DNA of 41,821 nucleotides from an uncultured Lachnospiraceae bacterium (GCA_946554445.1 CAMNSD010000038.1:1-41821), one strand, 5' to 3'; positions 31,439-41,027 are shown, counted from the first letter of the stretch. Numbers and translations: made by a program. Notes: generated by a model from the letters alone, not told the origin.

Positions 31439-32365
31439 TTAGTGCTGTTTCTCGTAAAAATAAAAATTCGAATTGGATTTATAATACAAATATGGATTTT
31501 CAACATATCGGATCATTTTCCACTGTGGATATCTCTCCTTCACATATTCTGTAAATTGTCTCCGCTTTACATGTTCTACTTCCTGCCATTCTCTATAATC
31601 ACTCGAATAAATACATACATACTTTTCTGAACTGCAGAACAGATTATACAAATAATTATCGAATTTATCGTCTTCCGTAAGATGATATAGCACGTCCAGA
31701 GAAATCGCCATATCATACTTCTCTCCAAAGTCACTCATTTTACTTCCATCATAATATCTAAACTCTTTATTTTTATCTTGTGAATATAATTTTTGACACA
31801 TATCACATGCAGTCTGTGACACATCGTAACCTGTGTATGATGGTATTTTCAATAATCCTAATTGATTCCCATCCCCAAATCCCCATTCTATAACACGATC
31901 AATGTGATTATTACAAATAAAATCATTCAAAACCTTTGCTTTAAATTCAGCCAGGTCGCCATAACTCCCATTTCCCGAATTTCCACCGTTTTTATAGCGG
32001 TTTTCCCAGTACTGAACGCTGTCAAAATTTTCGTTACGAAATTCACGAACATACTCATACAACAACCTGCCGTTTTCATCAATAACCGGAATATTGAAAA
32101 TTCTATCATGTTCCCTGAAGATGTCTTCTACTTGTTTCTGCTCCTCCTTTCCATGGACAACCTTATAGGAATCACAATTCACAAATAAAGCTTCCGTCTT
32201 AATGCTCTCTGTGATTTCTTTTCTTGTCATACACCCTATATACTTATCTTCCTTATCTATCACATAAAAAATCCCGCAGCCTCTGTGGAACTTATACTCT
32301 ATCTCATTGATATCCACATCTTCATAAACCATATTCAAGTTATCGTTTAAAATAATCTGATACAT
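31439..32365 (-). CDS. CBS-like N-domain fused to a class I methyltransferase
   Basis: A 308-aa protein. Residues 1-115 resemble a CBS pair (IFYVIDKEDKYIGCMTRKEI, then DRIFNIPVIDENGRLL) and are similar to the first 115 residues of the 563-aa fusion at 23992-25683; both start with MYQ. Residues 135-300 are a SAM-methyltransferase: VIEWGFGDGNQLGLL is motif I, GYDVSQTACDMC follows, and YDMAISLDVLYHL is motif IV. The acceptor is unknown, probably a sugar. I start at the ATG at 32363-32365; GGGAGG lies 10 nt upstream, whereas it abuts the ATG at 32372-32374. It lies 15 nt after the preceding gene. Confidence 0.82.
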   Translation of the reverse strand: MYQIILNDNLNMVYEDVDINEIEYKFHRGCGIFYVIDKEDKYIGCMTRKEITESIKTEALFVNCDSYKVVHGKEEQKQVEDIFREHDRIFNIPVIDENGRLLYEYVREFRNENFDSVQYWENRYKNGGNSGNGSYGDLAEFKAKVLNDFICNNHIDRVIEWGFGDGNQLGLLKIPSYTGYDVSQTACDMCQKLYSQDKNKEFRYYDGSKMSDFGEKYDMAISLDVLYHLTEDDKFDNYLYNLFCSSEKYVCIYSSDYREWQEVEHVKRRQFTEYVKERYPQWKMIRYVENPYLYYKSNSNFYFYEKQH

Positions 32366-32380
32366 TTTCAACATTCCTCC

Positions 32381-33442
32381 CTACAACTTCCTCCTAACCG
32401 CTGCCATAACAAATACCTGGAAATCCTCGTCCACATACTTCAAATCTTCTTCGCTCAGTTCCGTATATGCCATGCCGCCTAAAAAGGCGCACGCCACCTT
32501 ATAATTTCCATAAATCTTTATATTGCATTCCGTATTTTCCGCCTCAAACATTCCTAAGATTCCTGCATCTGTGAAATTCCAGAAATACCCCCAACGGTCC
32601 ATATCCAGTCTGCTTACCGGTGAAATACCAGATACTGTTATCAACAATGTCCCGCCGGGTTTTAGACTGTCTATTAAAATCTGCGGCGTATTCCGGATAT
32701 CTTTGATACAGTTAAGTACTTGCGTCAAAATAATACAGTCGTAAAAATCCTTCTGCATTCCTGTACCGTCAATCAGATCCCCATAAAAATCCATTCCCTC
32801 AGATGAAAACTCTCGATCAAAATGCAGGCAATACGACTCCTCCACCTGCTTCATAAAACGGCTTGTATAGGTGCGATCCGCAATTTCCAGAACCCGTCCC
32901 CTAATTTCCGACTTATAATCCGTCAAAAACTGATCTATATAATAGCGGCAGATAGAGCCGCCTCTTGGCTGTCCAAATAATTTACCAACAGGTCTGACAC
33001 CCAGAGACTTGATCCGGTCGCTGTTCGTTTCATGACATAATACCTCTCTTACCTGCTTCCAGTCTTCTTCTTTGGCAATCACAAAACTCTCTTTGCCACA
33101 ATATGTATAGAGCAGTGTTCCATCCGGATTTACTTGTATTTCCGTATAATTTGACATGAGTTCCAATTCCTTGGGAAGATATGGTCTGCACACGATCCCC
33201 GGAATAATTTTTCCAGGATCAATATTTCCCATTGCGATCAACTCTGAAATAATCTCCAGATAATGATTAGACATGATGATAATCTTATCGTATTGATAGT
33301 TCTCAATTTCTTCCGGCAGGATTGTCTCCCTTCCCTGAAAGACAGTCTTCTTACGTTCTACAAACGCTACGACATCATCTGTTCCCATATACTTTATCTT
33401 TTCTTTACAATAAGGCCCTGTACCCCAGATAATATATTTCAT
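32381..33442 (-). CDS. Rossmann module fused to a class I methyltransferase
   Basis: A 353-aa protein. Residues 1-95 are the recurring Rossmann module at the N-terminus (KYIIWGTGPYCKEKI...AFVERKKTVFQG). Residues about 165-330 are a methyltransferase-type fold: RGRVLEIADRTYTSRF in motif I position, YDCIILTQVLNCIKDI, LKPGGTLLITVSGI. It resembles methyltransferases of capsule clusters that act on sugar units. The central TRP-like segment between domains (100-165) is unassigned. It is followed by the CBS-methyltransferase gene after 15 nt. Confidence 0.82.
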   Translation of the reverse strand: MKYIIWGTGPYCKEKIKYMGTDDVVAFVERKKTVFQGRETILPEEIENYQYDKIIIMSNHYLEIISELIAMGNIDPGKIIPGIVCRPYLPKELELMSNYTEIQVNPDGTLLYTYCGKESFVIAKEEDWKQVREVLCHETNSDRIKSLGVRPVGKLFGQPRGGSICRYYIDQFLTDYKSEIRGRVLEIADRTYTSRFMKQVEESYCLHFDREFSSEGMDFYGDLIDGTGMQKDFYDCIILTQVLNCIKDIRNTPQILIDSLKPGGTLLITVSGISPVSRLDMDRWGYFWNFTDAGILGMFEAENTECNIKIYGNYKVACAFLGGMAYTELSEEDLKYVDEDFQVFVMAAVRRKL

Positions 33443-33475
33443 ATTATTAAACCATCCTTCCTATTTTTTATCATT

Positions 33476-34606
33476 TCAACGGACACTAAACTCCAAACAA
33501 ACACAGTGATAACTTTTCAATATGGAAGTCACTTCATCTCTATAAGCTTCGCCAATACCGTATATAACTACAAATAATTTCGTATTATCTATCTCATCTA
33601 TACCTATTACTTCCTTACCGTTTAACACAGTCGGATTCCCACTTTTATTGGAAACAATAACTGCCTTTAATCTATCTTCTAAATCATATTCCTCTAAAAG
33701 TTCTAAAATATATTCCGCTCTTTTACCTGCACCATAAAGATAAACTGGATTATCTTTAAAATTATCCAATGATTTTTGAAAGGTCTCAATGCCAGCTTTC
33801 CTTTTTAGCAGAAGATACTCCTCTTTTTGCATTAGCTGCGAAACCCATCTTTCCCACGCTTCGAGATAGATATTTTTCATCCATCCGGATAATCTAGCAA
33901 CACTGGCATCATTTCCAGCAAGCATATTCTCTGTGCATAAAGCAACTTTTTCCGCTTCATCTATCAAAATATCATTTTTATCAGGCTTTACATACACAAC
34001 CGGTATCTGATCTATGATTTCATTGTATTTCAACCACAAGTCATCTTGATTGTCAGCCAATGATTCTATATTCTTTAATTCAAACCATCTGCCATTTGTA
34101 CATGATGGCGGATACAGAACTCCCGCATATCCGATCGCACATAAATCCATTCTTGGCTCATTGGCATATTGATCCATACAGATATCCCAATCCCTGTACT
34201 CCGCAATATTTTCTCCGTCTTTCAGAATGATACGCGCCGCTCTGGCCGATACAGCATTCGGAAATTTCTGATAGCTGCAAATCAGATCTTCTATCAATGT
34301 CTCAGAATAGAGCGCATCATCATCCACCGTAATCACAATATCGTCGCGCTTATCCTGCAAAGCATAAAAATATTTCTTATGCGATTTTATATTTCCTTCT
34401 ACCCATTCAATTTTAAAACCATTCCTGCCGATCATTCCCGACAACTCTGACGGAAGTTCTCCTTCCCTTTGTGGGAATTCCACCTCACTGAGGTATAAGA
34501 TGATCTCATCTGCCGGTATGCTTTGATTCCAAATGCTTCTTATTACTTTAGCCGCCAGATATATTCTCTTTGGATAGGAAGTCAGCGACACTATTATTTT
34601 ATTCAT
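33476..34606 (-). CDS. GT-A glycosyltransferase-like protein with C-terminal Rossmann module
   Basis: A 376-aa protein. Residues 1-280: KIIVSLTSYPKRIYLAAKVIRSIWNQS and VITVDDDALY (triple Asp likely coordinating metal and nucleotide-sugar), a GT-A-like pattern distinct from the GT2 enzymes around it. Residues about 285-376 are the recurring Rossmann module (VYLYGAGKRAEYIL...VIVSNKSGNP). The acceptor and donor are unknown. AAGGAA precedes the ATG. It lies 13 nt after the DUF1919-like gene. Confidence 0.8.
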   Translation of the reverse strand: MNKIIVSLTSYPKRIYLAAKVIRSIWNQSIPADEIILYLSEVEFPQREGELPSELSGMIGRNGFKIEWVEGNIKSHKKYFYALQDKRDDIVITVDDDALYSETLIEDLICSYQKFPNAVSARAARIILKDGENIAEYRDWDICMDQYANEPRMDLCAIGYAGVLYPPSCTNGRWFELKNIESLADNQDDLWLKYNEIIDQIPVVYVKPDKNDILIDEAEKVALCTENMLAGNDASVARLSGWMKNIYLEAWERWVSQLMQKEEYLLLKRKAGIETFQKSLDNFKDNPVYLYGAGKRAEYILELLEEYDLEDRLKAVIVSNKSGNPTVLNGKEVIGIDEIDNTKLFVVIYGIGEAYRDEVTSILKSYHCVCLEFSVR

Positions 34607-34619
34607 GTTCCTTCACCTG

Positions 34620-35498
34620 CTAGATAATTCTATGATAATCCATTTGGCACAAAAATGATAATAAATCAATGATACTAAGCGCCCCATCTGCAGTCCCATT
34701 ACTATACATTTCTATTGTTTTACCATCACTCGCATCATAATCCGCCTTTAAAAAGGAATCATGTTCCATATTTAGTTCTCTGGGAATAAATATTAATTTG
34801 TTCTCAAACGGTAACTTTGCAAATTCAATGGCATCCTCTTTTTCAGTTGTGGATGAAACAACAACTATATTCCTAGTCATTCGCTCTTTTCTTCGTGTCC
34901 ACGCCAAAACTGCCTCATCAAAATCGGTATAATGATTAAAATGTAAAACGATATCATCCAACATGCCTACCGGATAATCCCTTTTCAAGATGCTTTCATA
35001 CTTCATTCCAAAAAATTTTACAGGTAATGACAAATAATAGTCGAGATTTGCAACAAACTTATTAAAATCCGACGGACTAAAGAACATATTGATTGTTGGC
35101 GAACGAAATTCCAATGCCAGATAGTGGTAACATATCCCTCCCCAGCAATTACGTGACAATATCGTCAGCCCTTCTTGCTTTAATCGAATATATTTCTCAA
35201 AACTGAAATATGGTATCTCCAAAACCCGGACCGGAATAATCTTTTGTCTTGGTATCCCTAATTCTATTGCTTCCTCAAGTATACTTTCTTCATCCATCAC
35301 GGTTGTGAGACAATAATCAAATTCCAATATTTTAATTTGTGGCTTTTGATAAAACCTATAGCCATCTAGCGTACTTATTCCCTTGTCGTTTGATGTAATG
35401 CCAAGTACCGTTATCTCGCCTATGAGTTCAAAGTACTTGATTAAATTAAAATGTCGATTATATCCTTTTCCCGTTCCCCATATAATTATCTTAAACAT
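34620..35498 (-). CDS. DUF1919-like protein with N-terminal Rossmann module
   Basis: A 292-aa protein. Residues 1-95 are the Rossmann module (KIIIWGTGKGYNRHFN). Residues 105-290 resemble DUF1919, a family of exopolysaccharide-cluster proteins without established biochemistry: LTILSRNCWGGICYHYLALEFRSPTINMFFSP at about 110-140, and FVANLDYYLS, then a nucleotide-binding-looking RKERMTRNIVVVSSTTEKEDA. The NCWGG motif and the SPTxNxFF segment are the basis of the call. GGAGAG lies 8 nt before the ATG. AT-rich, like its neighbours. Confidence 0.75.
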   Translation of the reverse strand: MFKIIIWGTGKGYNRHFNLIKYFELIGEITVLGITSNDKGISTLDGYRFYQKPQIKILEFDYCLTTVMDEESILEEAIELGIPRQKIIPVRVLEIPYFSFEKYIRLKQEGLTILSRNCWGGICYHYLALEFRSPTINMFFSPSDFNKFVANLDYYLSLPVKFFGMKYESILKRDYPVGMLDDIVLHFNHYTDFDEAVLAWTRRKERMTRNIVVVSSTTEKEDAIEFAKLPFENKLIFIPRELNMEHDSFLKADYDASDGKTIEMYSNGTADGALSIIDLLSFLCQMDYHRII

Positions 35499-35534
35499 TT
35501 ATAACTCTCCAATTTTCTTTTAACAGTCAGAGTA

Positions 35535-37484
35535 TCATGCCAAACTCTCAATCACATCTTCAATCGATATGATCGGACACTGCAGCTTATACGCCATCCG
35601 TTCTTCTATATCCCGGAAACCGTTAAGCACTGTGACCACCATGGCGTCAACCTCCTCCAATTCTTCATTGGGCGTATATAATGGAAAACTCACAGCAAAC
35701 TGCTTCGCATTCTTATCGACCACATATTGAATCTTCACATTACTATCCCTCAACTCATCCAGGAACCTGATCCCCCGCTCCCCAAGCCCATAAACTGCAA
35801 TAGTATACAGGGAATGCATCTCAAAATATCTTCCAAGATTGATATGATCCTGCTTCAAGGTAATCCATTTCAGAAGCAGCCTTTTTTCCTTATTTGGCAC
35901 AAGTATATCCACCGGTAATTCTTTTTCTGTTTTATGAATGGTCACTGTATCGGAAATCTCTTTATTTTTTTTATCAAATATCTGCAATATGAGTTTTTGT
36001 TCAGGCATCTCTCCATAAAGCCTGTCACCGCGCAGATATTCTGCCTTCCTATTTCCCTGCTCATCCAGCAATACGATCTCATAATCTGCCAGATCTGGCG
36101 CTGTTCGTGCGCTGCCATCCTGAAAGAACTGGTAAACTCCTATCTTTCCCTTTAACCTGCCATTCACAAAATAATCATATACCAAATTATCATCAATCAT
36201 TATTTTGGCCTGTACAGGCATTGGGAAATGCTCCTCATAAATCTCTATCTCACTGATCCCAATATCAACCATGTTACCAGAGCATCTCTCGATTCTATAC
36301 TCCACCTTTTGGACCGGCCTTGGGGCAACCCGCACGACCGTAGGCTTTCTTTTCTCTAAACGTTCTATCTCCAGTCTCTCTCTTCCGTCAAATAGTAACA
36401 CGCTACGCAATATTTCAGATTTGGGACAAAATTCCTGATAGATTATAATCTCTGAAATAATGGTTTCCTTTTCCAATTCGAACGTTATGACTGGCTTTTC
36501 ATCCCCAAGAGCAGGATGCCAGACAGACGCGTTAACACACCATCCATTCGCATGCATAATGTTCTCGCAGTCTATTATCTTAAAATCGTTCAGGTAAGAG
36601 GCTTGTCCAGAAGTAGCACTTACCCTTGACCGATAGGTAACACCATCTGTCCTGCGTCTCCAAAACACGCTGTCACTGTTTACCAAACTGTCAAAATATT
36701 CCACGGCATTCTGCGACGAATACAATTCCAATGCTTTATAGACAATATTATCCTTTTTTTCTGTAATCCTTGCACTCTCATCTATCGGGATTCTTATCCT
36801 GTCCTGCCAACGTATATAGGGATTCAGAAAATCTGTGACTTGATGATTCACATAGGAATATCTGGTGCTTTGTTTTGCTGCAACATTATTGATGGGACTA
36901 TAATCCGCCGCTGCGTACCAATCCGTATTATATCCTTGCTTCTTATATATAATCGGTCTAAAATCAGGTATCTCTTTTAGCAATACGCCTATAACTTCAT
37001 CAAGAAAAAGAGAATTTGCTATATGATCCACATGCATTTCCACATCTGTTGCCATAATAATATCCGGCAAAATTTCCAATACAATCTCTTTTAAATCGTT
37101 TAACAAATTTTCCCTTCGATATAAATGGTGCACTCCCGACTTTAGGTAACAATATTCAGGATGATTAGGCAGCCCATACGTCTGCCTATTTCCAAATCTG
37201 GATTCCAGTATTTCATGCGGTTTTGCATTATAAATATGCGGAGTGCCAGGTGTATACTGATTAGCATAGCCCATGAATATTACCTGCGATTCAGGGATTC
37301 CATACAGGTTCATAACATCCAACGCTTCCTGCAGACGGATAACCCCGATTTGATCATCATAATCTCCATTTGTCATATAGACTACAAAAACCTGATATTC
37401 CCTTTCCACAAGTCCCTTCAAGAAAGAGCCGCACAGAATCATATCATCATCTTGGTGTGGTACTAAAATAAGCACTTTTTTCAT
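35535..37484 (-). CDS. PIG-L/LmbE-type deacetylase with C-terminal Rossmann module
   Basis: A 649-aa protein. Residues 1-250 are a PIG-L/LmbE domain: VLILVPHQDDDMILCGSFLKGL gives the H-x-D-D zinc site, and DVEMHVDHIANSLF the second histidine. These enzymes remove N-acetyl groups from sugars such as GlcNAc. The middle (about 260-555) has beta-rich, possibly carbohydrate-binding segments (EKETIISEIIIYQEFCP and ENKYR-type strands) that I cannot assign. The C-terminus (about 560-649) is the recurring module (IAVYGLGERGIRFLD...YVVDKNAKQF). I start at the ATG at 37482-37484 because MKKVLILVPHQDD is the natural family N-terminus; a TTG at 37491-37493 overlaps the upstream stop and is an alternative. 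Confidence 0.85.
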   Translation of the reverse strand: MKKVLILVPHQDDDMILCGSFLKGLVEREYQVFVVYMTNGDYDDQIGVIRLQEALDVMNLYGIPESQVIFMGYANQYTPGTPHIYNAKPHEILESRFGNRQTYGLPNHPEYCYLKSGVHHLYRRENLLNDLKEIVLEILPDIIMATDVEMHVDHIANSLFLDEVIGVLLKEIPDFRPIIYKKQGYNTDWYAAADYSPINNVAAKQSTRYSYVNHQVTDFLNPYIRWQDRIRIPIDESARITEKKDNIVYKALELYSSQNAVEYFDSLVNSDSVFWRRRTDGVTYRSRVSATSGQASYLNDFKIIDCENIMHANGWCVNASVWHPALGDEKPVITFELEKETIISEIIIYQEFCPKSEILRSVLLFDGRERLEIERLEKRKPTVVRVAPRPVQKVEYRIERCSGNMVDIGISEIEIYEEHFPMPVQAKIMIDDNLVYDYFVNGRLKGKIGVYQFFQDGSARTAPDLADYEIVLLDEQGNRKAEYLRGDRLYGEMPEQKLILQIFDKKNKEISDTVTIHKTEKELPVDILVPNKEKRLLLKWITLKQDHINLGRYFEMHSLYTIAVYGLGERGIRFLDELRDSNVKIQYVVDKNAKQFAVSFPLYTPNEELEEVDAMVVTVLNGFRDIEERMAYKLQCPIISIEDVIESLA

Positions 37485-37489
37485 ACGAT

Positions 37490-38743
37490 TCAAGTTTCCT
37501 TTGCAGAAATATTTCCCTTATCAGACGCATCTTTTATCACGTCGTATACACTGATAACCGGTACAGTAGTAACTCTCGCAAGTTCCTGCCTAATCGCCTC
37601 CTCATGTGCTATCGCCGTAATGATGATATATTTTATTCCATCAAAATCCTCATCCCCTAAGCCTTCTAATGGCAATACGCTAAACTTTGTTGTGGCAAAT
37701 AGATTACGGTCAATAACATATCTTATCTTTTTTTCATTTTCATCAGACAAAACATTCAAAAACAATTTCCCTATATCCCCCAAACCATATAATGCAATGG
37801 AATCGTCCGGATATCTACTTAAAAACGAGTTGATGAGATTACTGTCTGCCTCCTTGAATAGCCATTCCTTTACAAAAAGATAATTCTTTTGTATTACTTC
37901 CTGTTTCTTTATAATTTTCTCAATATTTAAATAGATACTTTTATAAAAAAAAGTATCTCCTAACAACTCCTGTAAATCTCCCAGTCTTTTTTCATTCAAC
38001 GCAATATTAGCAAGATTGGCAAGGTGAATATCCATAGTCCCATATGTATCAAAAAATTCTTGGTGCTTTTTTAAAATAAGTGCCTTACTAACTAATTCTG
38101 TTCCCGTGGTATTTGTTATGCTATCAGTTGACACATACGCATCAACCAATGCTTCGTCAATAAAGCCATATTTATAGTGCTGAACAAATTCTATATTAAT
38201 CTCCCAATCTTGAAATCTGGGTATATTTAAATCAAACATTCTGCACTCATCAAAACATTTCTTTTTTACAATCATTGTCGGTGTTCCAATGACATTTAAA
38301 CTTGCTAAAGTATGCGAAATTTCTTCCTGCAATAAATTTTGAGCATATTTTTCTTCTGGAACCAACATGGCTTTTCCATCTGCGCAATGACGTATATAAC
38401 GAGAATATACAATATCCAATTCTTTCCTTTTCTGAAACATACACATCTGTTTTTCAAGTTTATCATTTCTCCATATATCATCGCTGTCTTGAAAGGCTAT
38501 GTAATCACCGTGCGCACATTGAATACCAGCATTTCTCGCTCCATTAGCCCCCATTCTCTTTTCATTCTTCAAGTAATAAATTCTCGAATCATTAAACTCC
38601 TGTATCACCCTGCTTGTATCATCCGTGGAAAGATCATCTACAATTATGATTTCAAAATCCTGATAACTTTGAGTTAGTACACTTTCTATAGAACGTTTTA
38701 TTATATTTGCTCTATTATATGTAGGGATAATTACTGATACCAT
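37490..38743 (-). CDS. GT2 glycosyltransferase with C-terminal Rossmann module
   Basis: A 417-aa protein. Residues 1-220: SVIIPTYNRANIIKRSIESVLTQS, IIIVDDLSTDDTS and IAFQDSDDIWRNDK, the GT2 nucleotide and metal motifs. Residues about 225-315 form a helical linker. Residues about 315-417 are the recurring Rossmann module (IALYGLGDIGKLFLN...YVIDRNLFATT). A 10-bp inverted repeat with an A8/T8 run lies inside (37933-37958). It is preceded by the RgpF-like gene and overlaps or nearly abuts the deacetylase gene. Confidence 0.88.
   Translation of the reverse strand: MVSVIIPTYNRANIIKRSIESVLTQSYQDFEIIIVDDLSTDDTSRVIQEFNDSRIYYLKNEKRMGANGARNAGIQCAHGDYIAFQDSDDIWRNDKLEKQMCMFQKRKELDIVYSRYIRHCADGKAMLVPEEKYAQNLLQEEISHTLASLNVIGTPTMIVKKKCFDECRMFDLNIPRFQDWEINIEFVQHYKYGFIDEALVDAYVSTDSITNTTGTELVSKALILKKHQEFFDTYGTMDIHLANLANIALNEKRLGDLQELLGDTFFYKSIYLNIEKIIKKQEVIQKNYLFVKEWLFKEADSNLINSFLSRYPDDSIALYGLGDIGKLFLNVLSDENEKKIRYVIDRNLFATTKFSVLPLEGLGDEDFDGIKYIIITAIAHEEAIRQELARVTTVPVISVYDVIKDASDKGNISAKET
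37933..37958. repeat. Inverted repeat with A8 run inside the GT2 gene
   Basis: AGATACTTTT (37933-37942) and AAAAGTATCT (37949-37958) are perfect 10-bp arms around 6 nt. The run of eight A (37945-37952) is a possible slippage site. It may equally be chance in AT-rich coding sequence. Confidence 0.5.
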
Positions 38744-38810
38744 TTCTATCCTTCCCTTCTACTTTGTTAGCTTTCTCACCCCTTATTAACTTTAGAAACA
38801 ATATCGGAAT

Positions 38811-40004
38811 TTATTGTTTCATACAAAAATAATCTTTTATTCCTCTTTCTTCCAATACATTCACAATTGCAGGAACAAGCTGTTGGCCTACAGCAATGAC
38901 TATTCCTATACCGTCCTCATAAATTAGCTGTTCAATACATAATACCTGTATTGGCATCTGGCTATAGTCTCTATCTTTTCGTGAAACCAGAAAACTCTGT
39001 GGTAAATACCCCATATCTGTCAAATACCAATAGACTCCCATGCCTATTTTGCCTGCACCATATATATAAATAACTTTATGTATGGAAACATATTCTAATA
39101 ATTTTTTTAAACGTTTAATCCCATATAAGTTACAGACTTTATACCTGCTTTCAATCACCGGAAATGCTTCTCTCCTGCATTTCATCAAAAAGCTTATATA
39201 AATAGCAGCATATGCTCTGTCCATGACAGTATATGCACGATATCCTGCATCCTCCGCCAAATAACCGAAAATACGTTCTACTGCATAACTCTTTGCATTC
39301 TCTGGCAATGGCTCGTCATCGAAATCTTCATAAATCCATTCTTTTACTAATATCTTCTTAATTGCACAAGTCCGTGCCCAAAAACATGTTCCCAATGAAA
39401 TTGGCTGTTCCTCAATATCCGGATTTATATCTACACAAATCCCAAGTTCTTCTGCCAATTTTTGTGTCTGAGAGAAATTAATCTCATTCCACGAATTATA
39501 TGGAGTAAAAACATCCCCTATAGGCTCTGGCGGCACTAACAGCCCCAAACCCCGATCTTTTTCAAACGTTGCCAAAACATCTGAAAAGTATCCCTTTCCT
39601 TCTCTTCCCAACAAATTCCCCCACAGATTATCAATCCATAACGAAATATCCTTTTTGTCGTTTTCCCGTTTTTCCTTTTTATCATGCAAAAAACATACAT
39701 ACTCGTACTGCAACATGGTCTCTCTAAAAGTCACTAAAAGCGCCGTTATATCTCTACCACGATTTTCTTTATGAAAAACCGTAATCTTCCTTTCCTTTTT
39801 AGCAGCATACTTACTAACTTCATCCTCCACCCACTTATCCGAAGATGATATATAGATAGGAACACTTTCCGGAATACATGTCATATAAGCAAAATATTTA
39901 TCCAACGTATCTCTATAGTGCAAATGAATAAATACCGCTGCCCGTTCCGTACATGTGTCATGATTCAAATTTGGTTGTCCCGATAAAATCATTATTTGTT
40001 GCAT
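38811..40004 (-). CDS. RgpF-like (rhamnan synthesis F) protein with C-terminal Rossmann module
   Basis: A 397-aa protein. Residues about 15-280 match the RgpF family of polysaccharide clusters: VFIHLHYRDTLDKYF, the IYISSSDKW piece, KENRGRDITALLVTF, YEYVCFLHDKKEKR, and LLVPPEP...GTCFWAR. The exact activity of RgpF is debated; it is needed for rhamnan-type polymer formation. Residues about 303-397 are the recurring Rossmann module (VIYIYGAGKIGMGVY...FLVSRKDRDYSQM). I start at the ATG at 40002-40004, with GGAG 9 nt upstream. An earlier TTG at 40017-40019 overlaps the ribosome binding site and is less likely. Confidence 0.85.
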   Translation of the reverse strand: MQQIMILSGQPNLNHDTCTERAAVFIHLHYRDTLDKYFAYMTCIPESVPIYISSSDKWVEDEVSKYAAKKERKITVFHKENRGRDITALLVTFRETMLQYEYVCFLHDKKEKRENDKKDISLWIDNLWGNLLGREGKGYFSDVLATFEKDRGLGLLVPPEPIGDVFTPYNSWNEINFSQTQKLAEELGICVDINPDIEEQPISLGTCFWARTCAIKKILVKEWIYEDFDDEPLPENAKSYAVERIFGYLAEDAGYRAYTVMDRAYAAIYISFLMKCRREAFPVIESRYKVCNLYGIKRLKKLLEYVSIHKVIYIYGAGKIGMGVYWYLTDMGYLPQSFLVSRKDRDYSQMPIQVLCIEQLIYEDGIGIVIAVGQQLVPAIVNVLEERGIKDYFCMKQ

Positions 40005-40028
40005 ATTCCATTTCTCCAATCATATTGA

Positions 40029-40964
40029 TCATCCCCAAATATCACACCGCTTCGTCCTATCCGCCCAGCTATTTTTGCACACATATTCCAGTTCCCTGAC
40101 ATTGTCATCCCCGTTGTCCTGCGCCTGACTAATTATCTTTAATAAGATTTTCTGTACTTCCAATAATTTATCTAACGTTAACTTACTAGTTCCACCCTCG
40201 TCAAACACCTCACAAAATAGCTTCTGCTCTTTATCGCTTAAAACAAACCCCTGCATTTTTAGGGATTCCTTTTGTATTTCAATAACCTTTGCCCCCCTCT
40301 CTGCTCTATGTTCTAAACGATTCCTCAATGTCGTATTATTACCATGATTCCTCCATTTTGAAAGTACCTTGTCAATATTTGCAATACGTCCGCAAGCGGC
40401 GCATTCAGTCCAAAATTTATAATCCTGCATCCCCAGAAATCCCTCCCTGTAAAACAAGTGATTCCTCTCCACAAATTCTCTTCTATACATAGAAGTGGCA
40501 TTATGAATTCTATTTCTAAACAGGAATTCAGCCTTTATTCTCTTCGGGTTACAGATAACCTCTCTTCTATATGATATAATCTGTCCATTCTCATCCATAC
40601 TTATATCCCCTCCCCCAACCACATCTATGTCAGGGTGGTTCTCCAGATAATCATATTCCACCTGCAGCCTGTCTTTCATGGCAATATCGTCATCATCCAT
40701 AAGCGCAATATACTTACCCTTCGCATGTTTTAATCCTATATTAGTCGCATAAGCAATTCCTCTATTACAATCGTTTTCAAACACCCGAATTCTTGTGTCC
40801 TGAATGGCACGCACTATATCCATGCTGCTATCCCCACCCTTATCGTCAATAACCAACAATTCAAAATCTTGGAAAGTTTGGTTCAGAATGGATTGAACCG
40901 CTTCTTCTACATATTTCTCTGCACGATATACTGGCATTATCACGCTAACACTCTTTTCTCTCAT
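40029..40964 (-). CDS. GT2 glycosyltransferase
   Basis: A 311-aa family 2 transferase: SVSVIMPVYRAEKYVEEAVQSILNQTF, LLVIDDKGGDSS, IALMDDDDIAMKDRL (metal and nucleotide motifs) and WTECAACGRIANIDKVLSKWRNHGNN in the acceptor region. Unlike most proteins in this operon it lacks the Rossmann module, ending with a helical tail. AGGAGG lies 8 nt before the ATG. It is followed by the RgpF-like gene after 24 nt. Confidence 0.88.
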   Translation of the reverse strand: MREKSVSVIMPVYRAEKYVEEAVQSILNQTFQDFELLVIDDKGGDSSMDIVRAIQDTRIRVFENDCNRGIAYATNIGLKHAKGKYIALMDDDDIAMKDRLQVEYDYLENHPDIDVVGGGDISMDENGQIISYRREVICNPKRIKAEFLFRNRIHNATSMYRREFVERNHLFYREGFLGMQDYKFWTECAACGRIANIDKVLSKWRNHGNNTTLRNRLEHRAERGAKVIEIQKESLKMQGFVLSDKEQKLFCEVFDEGGTSKLTLDKLLEVQKILLKIISQAQDNGDDNVRELEYVCKNSWADRTKRCDIWG

Positions 40965-41027
40965 TTCCTTTTCCTCCTCAGATATCCTTTGAACCTAATA
41001 AATTCAACCGTTCATCCGAAAAGTCCT

